Below are positions 8,312 to 16,237 of a stretch of DNA of 64,000 bases, one piece after another. This DNA is from Pseudovibrio sp. Tun.PSC04-5.I4 (GTDB lineage Bacteria > Pseudomonadota > Alphaproteobacteria > Rhizobiales > Stappiaceae): assembly GCF_900104145.1 (NCBI RefSeq), contig NZ_FNLB01000006.1:62001-126000 (forward strand), read 5' to 3'. The translations under genes and the position numbers were made by a program. The notes below the pieces were generated by a model that saw only the letters and a program-made list of their open reading frames with translations, did not search any database and was not told the DNA's origin. Each line of letters opens with the position of its first letter. The stretch's first letter is position 1.

Positions 8312-9403
8312 TTAGCGCAGGCGCTCTCCATCTGGCTTGAACAACAATACACGAGACGCTGGCAATGTAAGCGTTAGCACCTCGGTGCGTTGATCCAACC
8401 GGTCGCCGCGACTTTCCGCAATCACTTGCGTGCCATCTGGCAGGTCGCAATAGGCGTAACTGGTTTCCCCAAGGTTCTCGACAAGAGTAACACGCGCCTC
8501 CGCACGGATCCCCGCGCCAGCCTGACCCACGACAAAGTGCTCTGGGCGAATACCGACTGTGACCAACGCCCCTTCAACAACAGGCTCGGAAATACCCGGC
8601 ACAACGAGTGTCCCGTCATCAAATCCGGCAACGGAAATCTCTAGACCGGCTGGGGAGGAACCAACCGCCTTGCCACTCAGGAAGTTCATCTTGGGAGAGC
8701 CGATGAAGCCCGCCACAAACTGGTTTGCAGGATCATCGTAAAGGTCCAGCGGCCTTCCGTATTGGCGAATGTATCCGTCTTCCAGCACCACAATCTTGTC
8801 CGCCAGTGTCATGGCTTCCACCTGATCATGGGTCACGTAGATCATGGTTGCTTTGACTTCCTTGTGCAGCTTGGCAAGCTCAATACGCATCTGCACGCGC
8901 AGCTCTGCATCAAGGTTGGAGAGCGGCTCATCAAACAGGAAGACTTTGGGGTTGCGAACAATCGCGCGGCCAATGGCAACACGTTGGCGTTGACCACCCG
9001 ATAGTGCCTTCGGATGACGCTCCATAAACGGCCCAAGCTGAAGAATACGCGCAGCTTCCCCCACACGCTCCGCGACTTGTGCTTTGGAATGACCCGTCAT
9101 CTTCAAGCCAAAGCCCATATTCTCGGCGACCGTCATATGCGGGTAAAGTGCATAGCTTTGAAACACCATGGCAATGCCGCGCTGAGACGGGTCAACCTTG
9201 GTCACATCCTCATTGTCAATGTGAATGGTTCCAGCATTGGTGGTCTCCAAACCGGCAATACTGCGCAAAAGAGTAGACTTGCCACAGCCGGATGGGCCCA
9301 CGAAAACAACAAACTCGCCCTCTTCAATTTCAAGGTCCACGCCATGGATCACCTGCGTGTCGCCATAACTCTTTTTTAGATCACGCAACACAACTGCGGT
9401 CAT
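8312..9403 (-). CDS. ABC sugar transporter ATPase (MalK/UgpC/MsmK type)
   Basis: A 363-residue ATPase with Walker A GPSGCGKSTLL (about 36-46), Q-loop, signature LSGGQRQRVAIGRA, Walker B VFLFDEPLSNLDAE, switch histidine in YVTHDQVEAMTLAD and a C-terminal TOBE/OB extension (about 240-363), as usual for carbohydrate CUT1 ATPases. It is encoded on the strand opposite the binding protein and permeases at 10453-13620, with the IclR gene between. It is the only ATPase gene in the locus and the two permease genes lack one, so it almost certainly powers that transporter. ATPases of this type can also serve several permeases. Confidence 0.92.
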   Translation of the reverse strand: MTAVVLRDLKKSYGDTQVIHGVDLEIEEGEFVVFVGPSGCGKSTLLRSIAGLETTNAGTIHIDNEDVTKVDPSQRGIAMVFQSYALYPHMTVAENMGFGLKMTGHSKAQVAERVGEAARILQLGPFMERHPKALSGGQRQRVAIGRAIVRNPKVFLFDEPLSNLDAELRVQMRIELAKLHKEVKATMIYVTHDQVEAMTLADKIVVLEDGYIRQYGRPLDLYDDPANQFVAGFIGSPKMNFLSGKAVGSSPAGLEISVAGFDDGTLVVPGISEPVVEGALVTVGIRPEHFVVGQAGAGIRAEARVTLVENLGETSYAYCDLPDGTQVIAESRGDRLDQRTEVLTLTLPASRVLLFKPDGERLR

Positions 9404-9481
9404 TGGTTTCCCCTCCCAGTAAAACCTGATGCACGGACCCCGTGCAAACTAAAAATATGTTGGGCTCAAAGCCCTTAAAAA

Positions 9482-10288
9482 CTAATGCCCCATAGCAACC
9501 TGAGCGGTCTCGGCAATATCACGCACCGCAATGCGCATGTCCGGCAAAAACTGGTCCACCATCTTATCCAGCGATGTCACATAGGTGGTGCTGGTCACAG
9601 AAAGCGCACCAATCGGCTCGCCGCGCTTGTTCAGGATCGCCAGCGAAATGCAGATGATGGTGTCTTCGTGCTCCTCATCATCAAACGCACAACCGCGCTC
9701 ACGAATGCGCACAAGCTCCTCACGCAGCATTTGCTCGTTGACCAGCGTCTTGGTCGTGTGCCGCTGGAACGACTGTGCCTTGATCGCTTCAACCAGCCGT
9801 GCCTCTGGCAAAGCTGAGAGCATGGCCTTGCCAACACCCGTGCAATACGCAGGGCCAATCTTGCCCGGACTGGAGAACATGGCAATGCTGCGCGGTGGTA
9901 AGCGCTTATCGACGTAAAGCACCTGATTATTGTCCAGGATCGCAAGATGGATCGTCTCCGGGATCTTTGCGCTCAACTGGTCCAATGCATCACAGGCGAC
10001 GCTGGCAAGGCTTGCTTTGCTCCACGCAGAATGCGCAAGCCGCAACACCCGCATGCCGATGCTGTAGGTCTGGTGAGCCTCGTCATGCACCAGCATACCC
10101 TCCTTCACCAGCTGCTTTAGTTGCCGGTGCAGTGTGGCACGAGAAAGCGGAAGCGTGTTCAGCAGCTCCACAAATCTTGGTGGCGATTCGGCAAGGGCAA
10201 CTGCATCCAGGACTGCAAGGGCTTTAGAAATTGGGCTGGTGAGGTCGATCTCTGTTTCCTCAGCAACTCCTTGGGGTTTCTCTCCCAT
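9482..10288 (-). CDS. IclR-family transcriptional regulator
   Basis: A 268-residue protein with an N-terminal winged helix (about residues 15-75, including LPLSRATLHRQLKQLVKEGML) and a C-terminal IclR effector domain with the typical GKAMLSALPEA and DEEHEDTIICISLAI elements. It is divergent from the sugar-binding protein gene and upstream of the ATPase gene on the minus strand, which makes it the likely local regulator of the beta-galactoside/galactonate locus. IclR proteins in sugar-acid pathways commonly bind 2-keto-3-deoxy acids or sugar lactones; the effector here is a guess. Confidence 0.88.
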   Translation of the reverse strand: MGEKPQGVAEETEIDLTSPISKALAVLDAVALAESPPRFVELLNTLPLSRATLHRQLKQLVKEGMLVHDEAHQTYSIGMRVLRLAHSAWSKASLASVACDALDQLSAKIPETIHLAILDNNQVLYVDKRLPPRSIAMFSSPGKIGPAYCTGVGKAMLSALPEARLVEAIKAQSFQRHTTKTLVNEQMLREELVRIRERGCAFDDEEHEDTIICISLAILNKRGEPIGALSVTSTTYVTSLDKMVDQFLPDMRIAVRDIAETAQVAMGH

Positions 10289-10357
10289 TTACGTTTATTC
10301 CCTTACTTATTCCGGAAACCTATTTTTTCGAGACAGATTTCTTCTTGCATCCTTCGG

Positions 10358-10421
10358 TTGACAATTATGCATTACCACGCGACCATTTCAATGGTCAAAA
10401 CAAAGTTTCATTGAATGGAAC
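10358..10421 (+). promoter_or_regulatory. Candidate promoter and IclR operators before the ABC sugar operon
   Basis: A consensus -35 TTGACA (10358-10363) is followed by a perfect palindrome GACCATT-TC-AATGGTC (10381-10396), and then by GTTTCATT-G-AATGGAAC (10405-10421), a palindrome with one mismatch. Both centre on CATT..AATG and lie where a -10 box and transcript start would be; no good -10 hexamer is visible. They are plausible sites for the divergent IclR regulator, which would compete with RNA polymerase. Confidence 0.5.
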
Positions 10422-10452
10422 TTTTTTGATCACTTTTACTGGGAGGTTTAGG

Positions 10453-11691
10453 GTGTTTAATTTTAGCAAAAAAGCTGCGGGCGGATTCGCAGCGGCATTT
10501 ATGATTACAAGTTCAGCGTATGCAGCAGGAGATCTGGTTATCAATCTTGACCAGACTGATCCGGCTCCAAAAAAAGCATTTGAAGACATCGTCGCAGGCT
10601 TCTCCAAGGAGAACCCGGATGTGAACGTCATCGTCAACACGATGCACAAAGAAGGCTACAAAACGTCCATTCGTAACTTCCTCACAGCAGATGCTCCAGA
10701 TCTGGCAACATGGTACGCGGGCAACCGCATGGCACCATTCGTCAACGCTGGCCTGTTTGAGGATGTCTCCGATGTGTGGGAAGAAAATGGCCTCAACGAA
10801 CAGTTGAAGTCAGCAGCTGCGTCGATGACCATTGATGGCAAAAAATGGGGTGTTCCCTACACGTACTACCAGTGGGGCATCTATTACCGCAAAGACATCT
10901 TCGCGGAAAAGGGCATCGAAGTTCCAACAAGCTGGGATGAGCTGGTTGCAGCATCTGCGAAGCTGAAAGCTGCTGGTATTGACCCGTTCACAATCGGCAC
11001 AAAAGCTCTTTGGCCAACAGGTGGCTGGTTCGATTACATGAACCTGCGCGTCAATGGCTACGAGTTCCACATGGACCTCACATCCGGCAAAGTGCCTTAC
11101 ACTGACCCGCGTGTGAAAGCGACCTTCGACAAATGGGCCGAAATCGTTAAGCCGGGCTACTACAACGCAAACCATGCAGCTCTGGACTGGCAAGAAGCTG
11201 TGCCAGCACTCGTGCAGGGCAAAGCGGCCATGTATCTCATGGGTAACTTCGCCGTGGACGTGTTCAAAAACGGCGGCCTGAAGGAAGAGCAGATCGGCTT
11301 CATGCAGTTCCCGGAAATTACACCGGGCATTCCAATGGCTGAAGATGCACCGACGGATACTATTCACATTCCTGCAAAAGCCAAAAACAAAGAGGACGCG
11401 AAGAAGTTCCTTGCGTACATGGCGCGCGCAGATGTGCAAACAGCAATCAACGTAACACTTGGTCAGCTGCCAGTGAACTCAGGGGCCGAACGTCCTGAAA
11501 AACGCATCTTGCAGCAGGGCTTTGACATGTTGTCCGGTGCTTACGCTCTGGCGCAGTTCTATGACCGTGATGCTCCCGCTGCAATGGCGAAAGCAGGCAT
11601 GGAAGGCTTCCAGGAATTCATGGTGAAGCCAGAACGTGTTGACGCAATTTTGCAGCGTCTCGAAAAAATCCGAACCCGCGTTTACAAGTAG
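10453..11691 (+). CDS. ABC sugar transporter periplasmic binding protein (family 1)
   Basis: The GTG at 10453 is chosen: GGGAGG lies just upstream and the encoded N-terminus (two lysines, a hydrophobic core, then SAYA before AGDLV) is a Sec signal peptide. The 412 residues match family 1 sugar-binding proteins, with an aromatic-rich cleft visible in VPYTYYQWGIYYRKDIF and LWPTGGWFDYMNLR. It should bind an oligosaccharide or glycoside in the periplasm and deliver it to the two permeases downstream. The cytoplasmic GH42 beta-galactosidase in the same cluster points to a beta-galactoside. A strong hairpin follows the gene. Confidence 0.92.
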   Translation: MFNFSKKAAGGFAAAFMITSSAYAAGDLVINLDQTDPAPKKAFEDIVAGFSKENPDVNVIVNTMHKEGYKTSIRNFLTADAPDLATWYAGNRMAPFVNAGLFEDVSDVWEENGLNEQLKSAAASMTIDGKKWGVPYTYYQWGIYYRKDIFAEKGIEVPTSWDELVAASAKLKAAGIDPFTIGTKALWPTGGWFDYMNLRVNGYEFHMDLTSGKVPYTDPRVKATFDKWAEIVKPGYYNANHAALDWQEAVPALVQGKAAMYLMGNFAVDVFKNGGLKEEQIGFMQFPEITPGIPMAEDAPTDTIHIPAKAKNKEDAKKFLAYMARADVQTAINVTLGQLPVNSGAERPEKRILQQGFDMLSGAYALAQFYDRDAPAAMAKAGMEGFQEFMVKPERVDAILQRLEKIRTRVYK

Positions 11692-11710
11692 TAGGTTTTC
11701 GGAATTCATA

Positions 11711-11742
11711 CGTAGGGTGGTGGAAGATTTCACCACCCTACG
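11711..11742 (+). other. Intercistronic hairpin between binding protein and permease genes
   Basis: A perfect 12-bp stem (11711-11722 with 11731-11742) with an 8-base loop lies 19 bases after the binding-protein stop, without a following T-run. Such hairpins in ABC operons typically protect the binding-protein message and lower expression of the permeases; that role is inferred. Confidence 0.7.
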
Positions 11743-11792
11743 CTCTAGAATTGGATAATGCAGAAGCACCAAATCTTCTGCGGGGGACATAG

Positions 11793-12770
11793 ATGAGCGA
11801 GCAGACCTTGGCTCCTGTATCTTCCGGAAACTCACAAAAGTTTTCTGGAGGACCTGCGACTACAGGCGCCAGCAAAACCAGATCATCGACGTGGATTGCC
11901 AATCAGCGCAAATTTGCACCCTGGCTGTTTTTAGCGCCGGGAGTTTTGATGTTTACGATCTATGTGATTGCGCCAATTGGCCAGTCACTCTGGATCAGCC
12001 TGTATGAATGGGATGGCATGGGTGCCAAAACCTTCATCGGCATTCAAAACTATATCGAGCTTGTAGACGATGAGGCGTTTTACACCGCGCTGTATAACAA
12101 TGTTCTTTGGCTGGTGCTTTACATGCTGGCAGTGCCCGCTGGCTTGATGATTGCGATTTTCCTCAATCAAACAGTCACCGGCATTCGCATTTATAAATCA
12201 CTTTTCTTTTTCCCATTTGTCATCAGCCAGATCGTTGTTGGTCTGATTTTCTCATGGTTTTATGCCCCAAACTTCGGCCTGTTTACCAAACTGCTGGAGT
12301 TCATTGGCATTGAAGGCGTTGCTATTCTGGCGGATGAAAGGTTTGTCACCTATGGCATCATCGTTGCTGGCTTATGGCCGCAAATCGCCTATTGCATGAT
12401 CCTGTATCTCACAGGCCTCAATAACGTCTCTCCCGACCAGATCGAAGCGGCACGACTTGACGGTGCCAAAGGCTGGAAGATGCTGTGGTACGTCATCATT
12501 CCGCAGTTGCGCCCGGCCACATTCATTGCTGTTGTCGTCACCATTATCGGCGCGCTCCGCTCGTTCGATCTGGTGTCGATCATGACCAGTGGCGGCCCTT
12601 ACGGGTCCAGCCGCGTGCTTTCCTATTACATGTACGAGCAAGCGTTGTCTGAGTACGGCTTCCGCATGGGCTACGGTGCGTCCATTGCTGTTGTCCTCTT
12701 TGCCATCATGATGGTGTTCATCACACTGTTCATTGTGCGTATGCTCAAAGACGAGAAGGGGGGCTACTAA
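11793..12770 (+). CDS. ABC sugar transporter permease (MalF/UgpA type)
   Basis: A 325-residue membrane protein preceded by GGGGGA. After a roughly 40-residue hydrophilic N-terminus come six hydrophobic segments. The EAA loop that contacts the ATPase reads EAARLDGAKGWKMLWYVIIP (about residues 218-237), as in CUT1 permeases. It pairs with the second permease starting one base after its stop. The two form the membrane channel of the sugar importer served by the binding protein upstream and the ATPase on the opposite strand. Confidence 0.92.
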   Translation: MSEQTLAPVSSGNSQKFSGGPATTGASKTRSSTWIANQRKFAPWLFLAPGVLMFTIYVIAPIGQSLWISLYEWDGMGAKTFIGIQNYIELVDDEAFYTALYNNVLWLVLYMLAVPAGLMIAIFLNQTVTGIRIYKSLFFFPFVISQIVVGLIFSWFYAPNFGLFTKLLEFIGIEGVAILADERFVTYGIIVAGLWPQIAYCMILYLTGLNNVSPDQIEAARLDGAKGWKMLWYVIIPQLRPATFIAVVVTIIGALRSFDLVSIMTSGGPYGSSRVLSYYMYEQALSEYGFRMGYGASIAVVLFAIMMVFITLFIVRMLKDEKGGY

Positions 12771-12771
12771 G

Positions 12772-13620
12772 ATGTTCCCAACTCCGATTGCACATGCATC
12801 CACGTCAGCTCGTGTCGCCTACAAAGTTGCACTGCCTGTCTCGCTCGTGGTTTGGTTGCTGCCGCTCATCGGTGTCATGATCACCTCCATTCGTCCAGGG
12901 TCAGATCTGGCAATGGGCAACTACTTCGGCATTCCATCCTCGTTTGAGTTTAGCAACTACCTAACGGTGTTTCAAAACACCCCCATGGGCTTGTTCATCC
13001 TGAACTCGTTCAGGGTCACAATCCCAACGGTGATCGGCGCCGTGGCTCTGTCTTGCCTGACGGGGTATGCGCTGTCGACCTACAAGTTCAAAGCCAATCT
13101 GTGGCTGTTTTTCATGTTCGTTGCAGGTAACTTTGTGCCCTTCCAGATCCTCATGGTTCCGGTTCGTGATCTCACTCTCAAAATGGGCCTGTATGATACC
13201 GCAACGGGTTTGGTATTATTCCACGTTGCCTTCCAAACTGGGTTCTGCACGCTCTTCATGCGCAACTTCATCAAGGCGCTGCCAAGCGAACTGATTGAGG
13301 CCGCCCGCGTTGAAGGTGTCTCGGAACTACGGATCTTTTGGTACGTGGTGCTTCCGCTCATGCGTCCAGCCATTGCAGCTTTGTCAGTGCTCATCTTCAC
13401 CTTCATCTGGAACGATTTCTTCTGGGCGACTGTGCTGGTTCAAGGCACTCACGCAATGCCAGTCACCGGCGGCATCATCTCTCTCAACGGGCAATGGGTT
13501 GCCCAATGGCATCTGGTCTCCGCAGGCTCCGTTGTGGCGGCCATGCCACCTGTCATCATGTTCTTCCTCATGCAAAAGCACTTCATTGCCGGGCTAACGC
13601 TGGGAGCAACGAAGGGGTGA
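12772..13620 (+). CDS. ABC sugar transporter permease (MalG/UgpE type)
   Basis: Start set at ATG 12772, directly after the previous stop and with a GGGGGG run from that gene's end as ribosome site. The 282-residue protein has six hydrophobic segments and an EAA loop EAARVEGVSELRIFWYVVLP (about 178-197). It is the second membrane subunit of the CUT1-type sugar transporter. In the 141 bases before dgoK lies a possible hairpin (TGGAGGCA 13692-13699 with TGCCTCCA 13718-13725), whose GGCA could pair instead with a nearer TGCC. It may lower read-through into the catabolic genes. Confidence 0.92.
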   Translation: MFPTPIAHASTSARVAYKVALPVSLVVWLLPLIGVMITSIRPGSDLAMGNYFGIPSSFEFSNYLTVFQNTPMGLFILNSFRVTIPTVIGAVALSCLTGYALSTYKFKANLWLFFMFVAGNFVPFQILMVPVRDLTLKMGLYDTATGLVLFHVAFQTGFCTLFMRNFIKALPSELIEAARVEGVSELRIFWYVVLPLMRPAIAALSVLIFTFIWNDFFWATVLVQGTHAMPVTGGIISLNGQWVAQWHLVSAGSVVAAMPPVIMFFLMQKHFIAGLTLGATKG

Positions 13621-13761
13621 GGCAAATACACAAACCTTAAGCAGCCTGTTCCAATTCATAGGGACACTCTGCTTAGGGTTTTCACCAGTGTTGGAGGCAT
13701 TGCGAAAAATGCCAAGGTGCCTCCAGCTAATAATAACCATAAAAGGAAACAGGGGGCATAA

Positions 13762-14739
13762 ATGAACCAAGTGGTATCGACAAATAACGACCTCCGTCAG
13801 ATCACATCTGCAAGCAGCTGGATTGCCGTTGACTGGGGAACATCCAGTCTGCGGGCATGGCTGATAGACGAAAACGGAACAACGCAAAACCACGCAAAAA
13901 CCACGCAAGGGGCTGGTACGCTTCAACCCTCTGAGTTTGAAGGGGTTTTGCTGGATTTGGTCGGAGACTGGCTCCCGAGCAACGCAAACCCAACGCAAGT
14001 GTACATTTGCGGCATGGCTGGCAGCCGTCAGGGCTGGACCGAAGCTGAATATGTGCCTGTCCCAACCAAACTGACAGAACTGCACACGCAGCTTGTTGCG
14101 CCAAAAACAACCAATGCCCGTATCCAGCCGTTCATAGTGCCGGGACTCTGCCAAAAATCAGCGGAACACCCGGATGTTATGCGCGGTGAGGAAACACTCC
14201 TGCTCGGTATTCTGGACGAGTTATCAAACAAATCCGGCGTGTTTTGTCTGCCCGGTACTCACAGCAAGTGGGTGGAGATGGAAGAGGGGACAATTACCCG
14301 AACCTCCACTTTCCTCAGCGGCGAGTTATTCGCGTTGATCGCAAAGCAGTCCATCCTGCGTCACTCTCTGGATACAGAGGCAGAATTGGACAAGGATGTA
14401 TTCCTGTCCACGCTGGATCAACTGAAAAATCAGGAAGCTACATTGCTCGGAAACCTGTTTGGATTGCGGGCCGGGCAATTGCTGAACGGCACCAGCACCC
14501 AAGCTGGAGCCTCACGCCTCTCTGGACTTATTATCGGAACAGAGCTGCTTGGTATGTTGGCTAAATGCGGGAACAACCCTCCCAAAGAGGTGCATCTGGT
14601 CGGAGGAAGTGTTCTGGCCGAAACTTACGCCCTCGCTCTCCAGCATCTGGGTATCAAACCAACTTTGCATGATGCAGATAAAGCTGCACTCAAAGGACTT
14701 TCCGTTGTTAGAAAAGGCGCACAAAATGACAACAATTAA
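13762..14739 (+). CDS. dgoK: 2-dehydro-3-deoxygalactonokinase
   Basis: A 325-residue DgoK-family kinase. The N-terminal ATP-site motif reads IAVDWGTSSLRAWLID (about residues 23-38), and the family segment VFCLPGTHSKWVEM follows in the middle. It phosphorylates 2-keto-3-deoxy-D-galactonate at O6 to give KDPGal in the De Ley-Doudoroff route. AGGGGG precedes the start. Its end overlaps the dgoA start by 14 bases, so the two are translated from one message, and the pairing with dgoA confirms the assignment. Confidence 0.93.
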   Translation: MNQVVSTNNDLRQITSASSWIAVDWGTSSLRAWLIDENGTTQNHAKTTQGAGTLQPSEFEGVLLDLVGDWLPSNANPTQVYICGMAGSRQGWTEAEYVPVPTKLTELHTQLVAPKTTNARIQPFIVPGLCQKSAEHPDVMRGEETLLLGILDELSNKSGVFCLPGTHSKWVEMEEGTITRTSTFLSGELFALIAKQSILRHSLDTEAELDKDVFLSTLDQLKNQEATLLGNLFGLRAGQLLNGTSTQAGASRLSGLIIGTELLGMLAKCGNNPPKEVHLVGGSVLAETYALALQHLGIKPTLHDADKAALKGLSVVRKGAQNDNN

Positions 14740-15364
14740 AAAACCCGCCCCACGCAACCTTATGGCTATCCTCCGTGGCGTGAAACCAACTGAAATTCTG
14801 GATATCGTAGAAGCGCTTATAGATGCAGGCTTTTCCAAGATCGAAGTGCCTCTCAATTCACCGGATGCGCTCACATCTATCTCCATGGCGCAGGAAAAAT
14901 TCGGCAACCTATCCGCCATCGGAGCGGGCACAGTTTTAACCGCAGAGGCGGTAAAGCAGGTTCGCGCTGCTGGCGGAACGTTCATCGTCTCTCCCAACTA
15001 CGATGAAGATGTTATCCGCACCACAAAAGCAGAAGGCATGGCCTCCTACCCCGGAGTTCTTACCCCTTCTGAATGTTTTGCAGCGCTCAAAGCAGGTGCT
15101 GATGCACTCAAGATTTTCCCGGCGTTTCAGGTCGGCGTAAAAGGAATACAGGCACTGCGTGCAGTGCTGCCCAAAGAGATGCTCGTCTATGCAGTTGGCG
15201 GAGTTGGCCCGGCTGAGTTTGCCGAATATGTATCAGCTGGCTGTCAGGGTTTTGGAATGGCCAGCAACCTTTACAAACCGGGTTACACAGCCGCGCAAGT
15301 AGCTGAACGGGCAAAAGAAATGGTAGCTGCCTATGATGCTTTGCAGCTCGGAGCCAATGCATGA
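14726..15364 (+). CDS. dgoA: 2-dehydro-3-deoxy-6-phosphogalactonate aldolase
   Basis: The ATG at 14726 (MTTIKKPAPRN) is chosen over upstream in-frame codons buried in dgoK, giving 212 residues, the normal size for KDPG/KDPGal aldolases. Motifs are ILRGVKPTEILDIVEALI near the start, GAGTVL, and the Schiff-base Lys129 in DALKIFPA. It splits KDPGal to pyruvate and glyceraldehyde-3-phosphate. The stop overlaps the next start (ATGA). The related Eda (KDPG) aldolase is the alternative, but adjacency to dgoK favours DgoA. Confidence 0.93.
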   Translation: MTTIKKPAPRNLMAILRGVKPTEILDIVEALIDAGFSKIEVPLNSPDALTSISMAQEKFGNLSAIGAGTVLTAEAVKQVRAAGGTFIVSPNYDEDVIRTTKAEGMASYPGVLTPSECFAALKAGADALKIFPAFQVGVKGIQALRAVLPKEMLVYAVGGVGPAEFAEYVSAGCQGFGMASNLYKPGYTAAQVAERAKEMVAAYDALQLGANA

Positions 15365-16233
15365 GTGAGCCCTATGTATTTGCGGATACACAGTGCAGTT
15401 TAGGGGAGGGGCCTCTCTGGGCCCCCTCCCACAACGCTTTGTTCTGGGTCGATATCAACAACAATATGGTGTTGAGAAAAGGGATAAACGGCGCACTCAA
15501 AACATGGCAGTTCGACGAACCTATTTCCGCGTTTGCCCAAATTCCTGAAACCGGCGATCTGATGTTATCCTCTGCAACGGGACTGTACCGCTGGTCTCCA
15601 GAAAAGCACACCAGAGAACTTATCCACCTTGTTGAGGACCAAAATCCGGTCACCCGCTCCAATGATGGCCGCACAGATCGCAGCGGTGGATTCTGGATTT
15701 CCTCCATGGGTCACAAAGCTGAAAAGGGCGCCGGTAGCCTTTACCGCTTCTTCAAAGGGGAATTAGCCAAGGTATCTGGGGATATCACAATCCCGAATTC
15801 CCTTTGTTTCTCGCCAGATGGCTCGGTTGCGTACTTTTCCGACACGGTGACATCCCAGATCATCAAATGGTCACTAAATGCACAAACTGGCTTGCCAGAA
15901 GGACCAGCAGAGATATTTGCCGATATCTCCGGGACAGGATTTGGCCCCGACGGTTCCGTAGTTGATGCTGAGGGATATCTCTGGAACGCTCAATGGGGCG
16001 GCTACAGAGTCGTACGCTATAAACCAGATGGTTCTATTGATCGAATTGTTGAGGTAGACGCAAGTCAACCATCTTGTCCTGCGTTTGGTGGGCCAGACTA
16101 CAAGACGCTGTATATTACCACGGCTCGTGAAAACCTGAGTGAGGAACAATTGACAAAAGAACCTCTCTCTGGCGCTGTTTTCGCAGTCTCCATTGACACT
16201 CCCGGTCTCCCGGACCCCGAACTGCAAATGTGA
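15361..16233 (+). CDS. SMP-30/gluconolactonase family sugar lactonase
   Basis: A 290-residue six-bladed propeller protein of the SMP-30/LRE family. Putative metal ligands sit in the LGEGPLW motif (Glu near residue 14), the IPNSLCFSPDGS motif (Asn) and GFGPDGSVVDAEGYLW (Asp). SNDGRTDRSGGFWISSMG is a further family signature. In this setting it should hydrolyse D-galactono-lactone to D-galactonate, the step before the IlvD-type dehydratase. Translation is coupled to dgoA by an ATGA overlap. Other aldonolactones are possible substrates. Confidence 0.88.
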   Translation: MSEPYVFADTQCSLGEGPLWAPSHNALFWVDINNNMVLRKGINGALKTWQFDEPISAFAQIPETGDLMLSSATGLYRWSPEKHTRELIHLVEDQNPVTRSNDGRTDRSGGFWISSMGHKAEKGAGSLYRFFKGELAKVSGDITIPNSLCFSPDGSVAYFSDTVTSQIIKWSLNAQTGLPEGPAEIFADISGTGFGPDGSVVDAEGYLWNAQWGGYRVVRYKPDGSIDRIVEVDASQPSCPAFGGPDYKTLYITTARENLSEEQLTKEPLSGAVFAVSIDTPGLPDPELQM

Positions 16234-16237
16234 TCAT

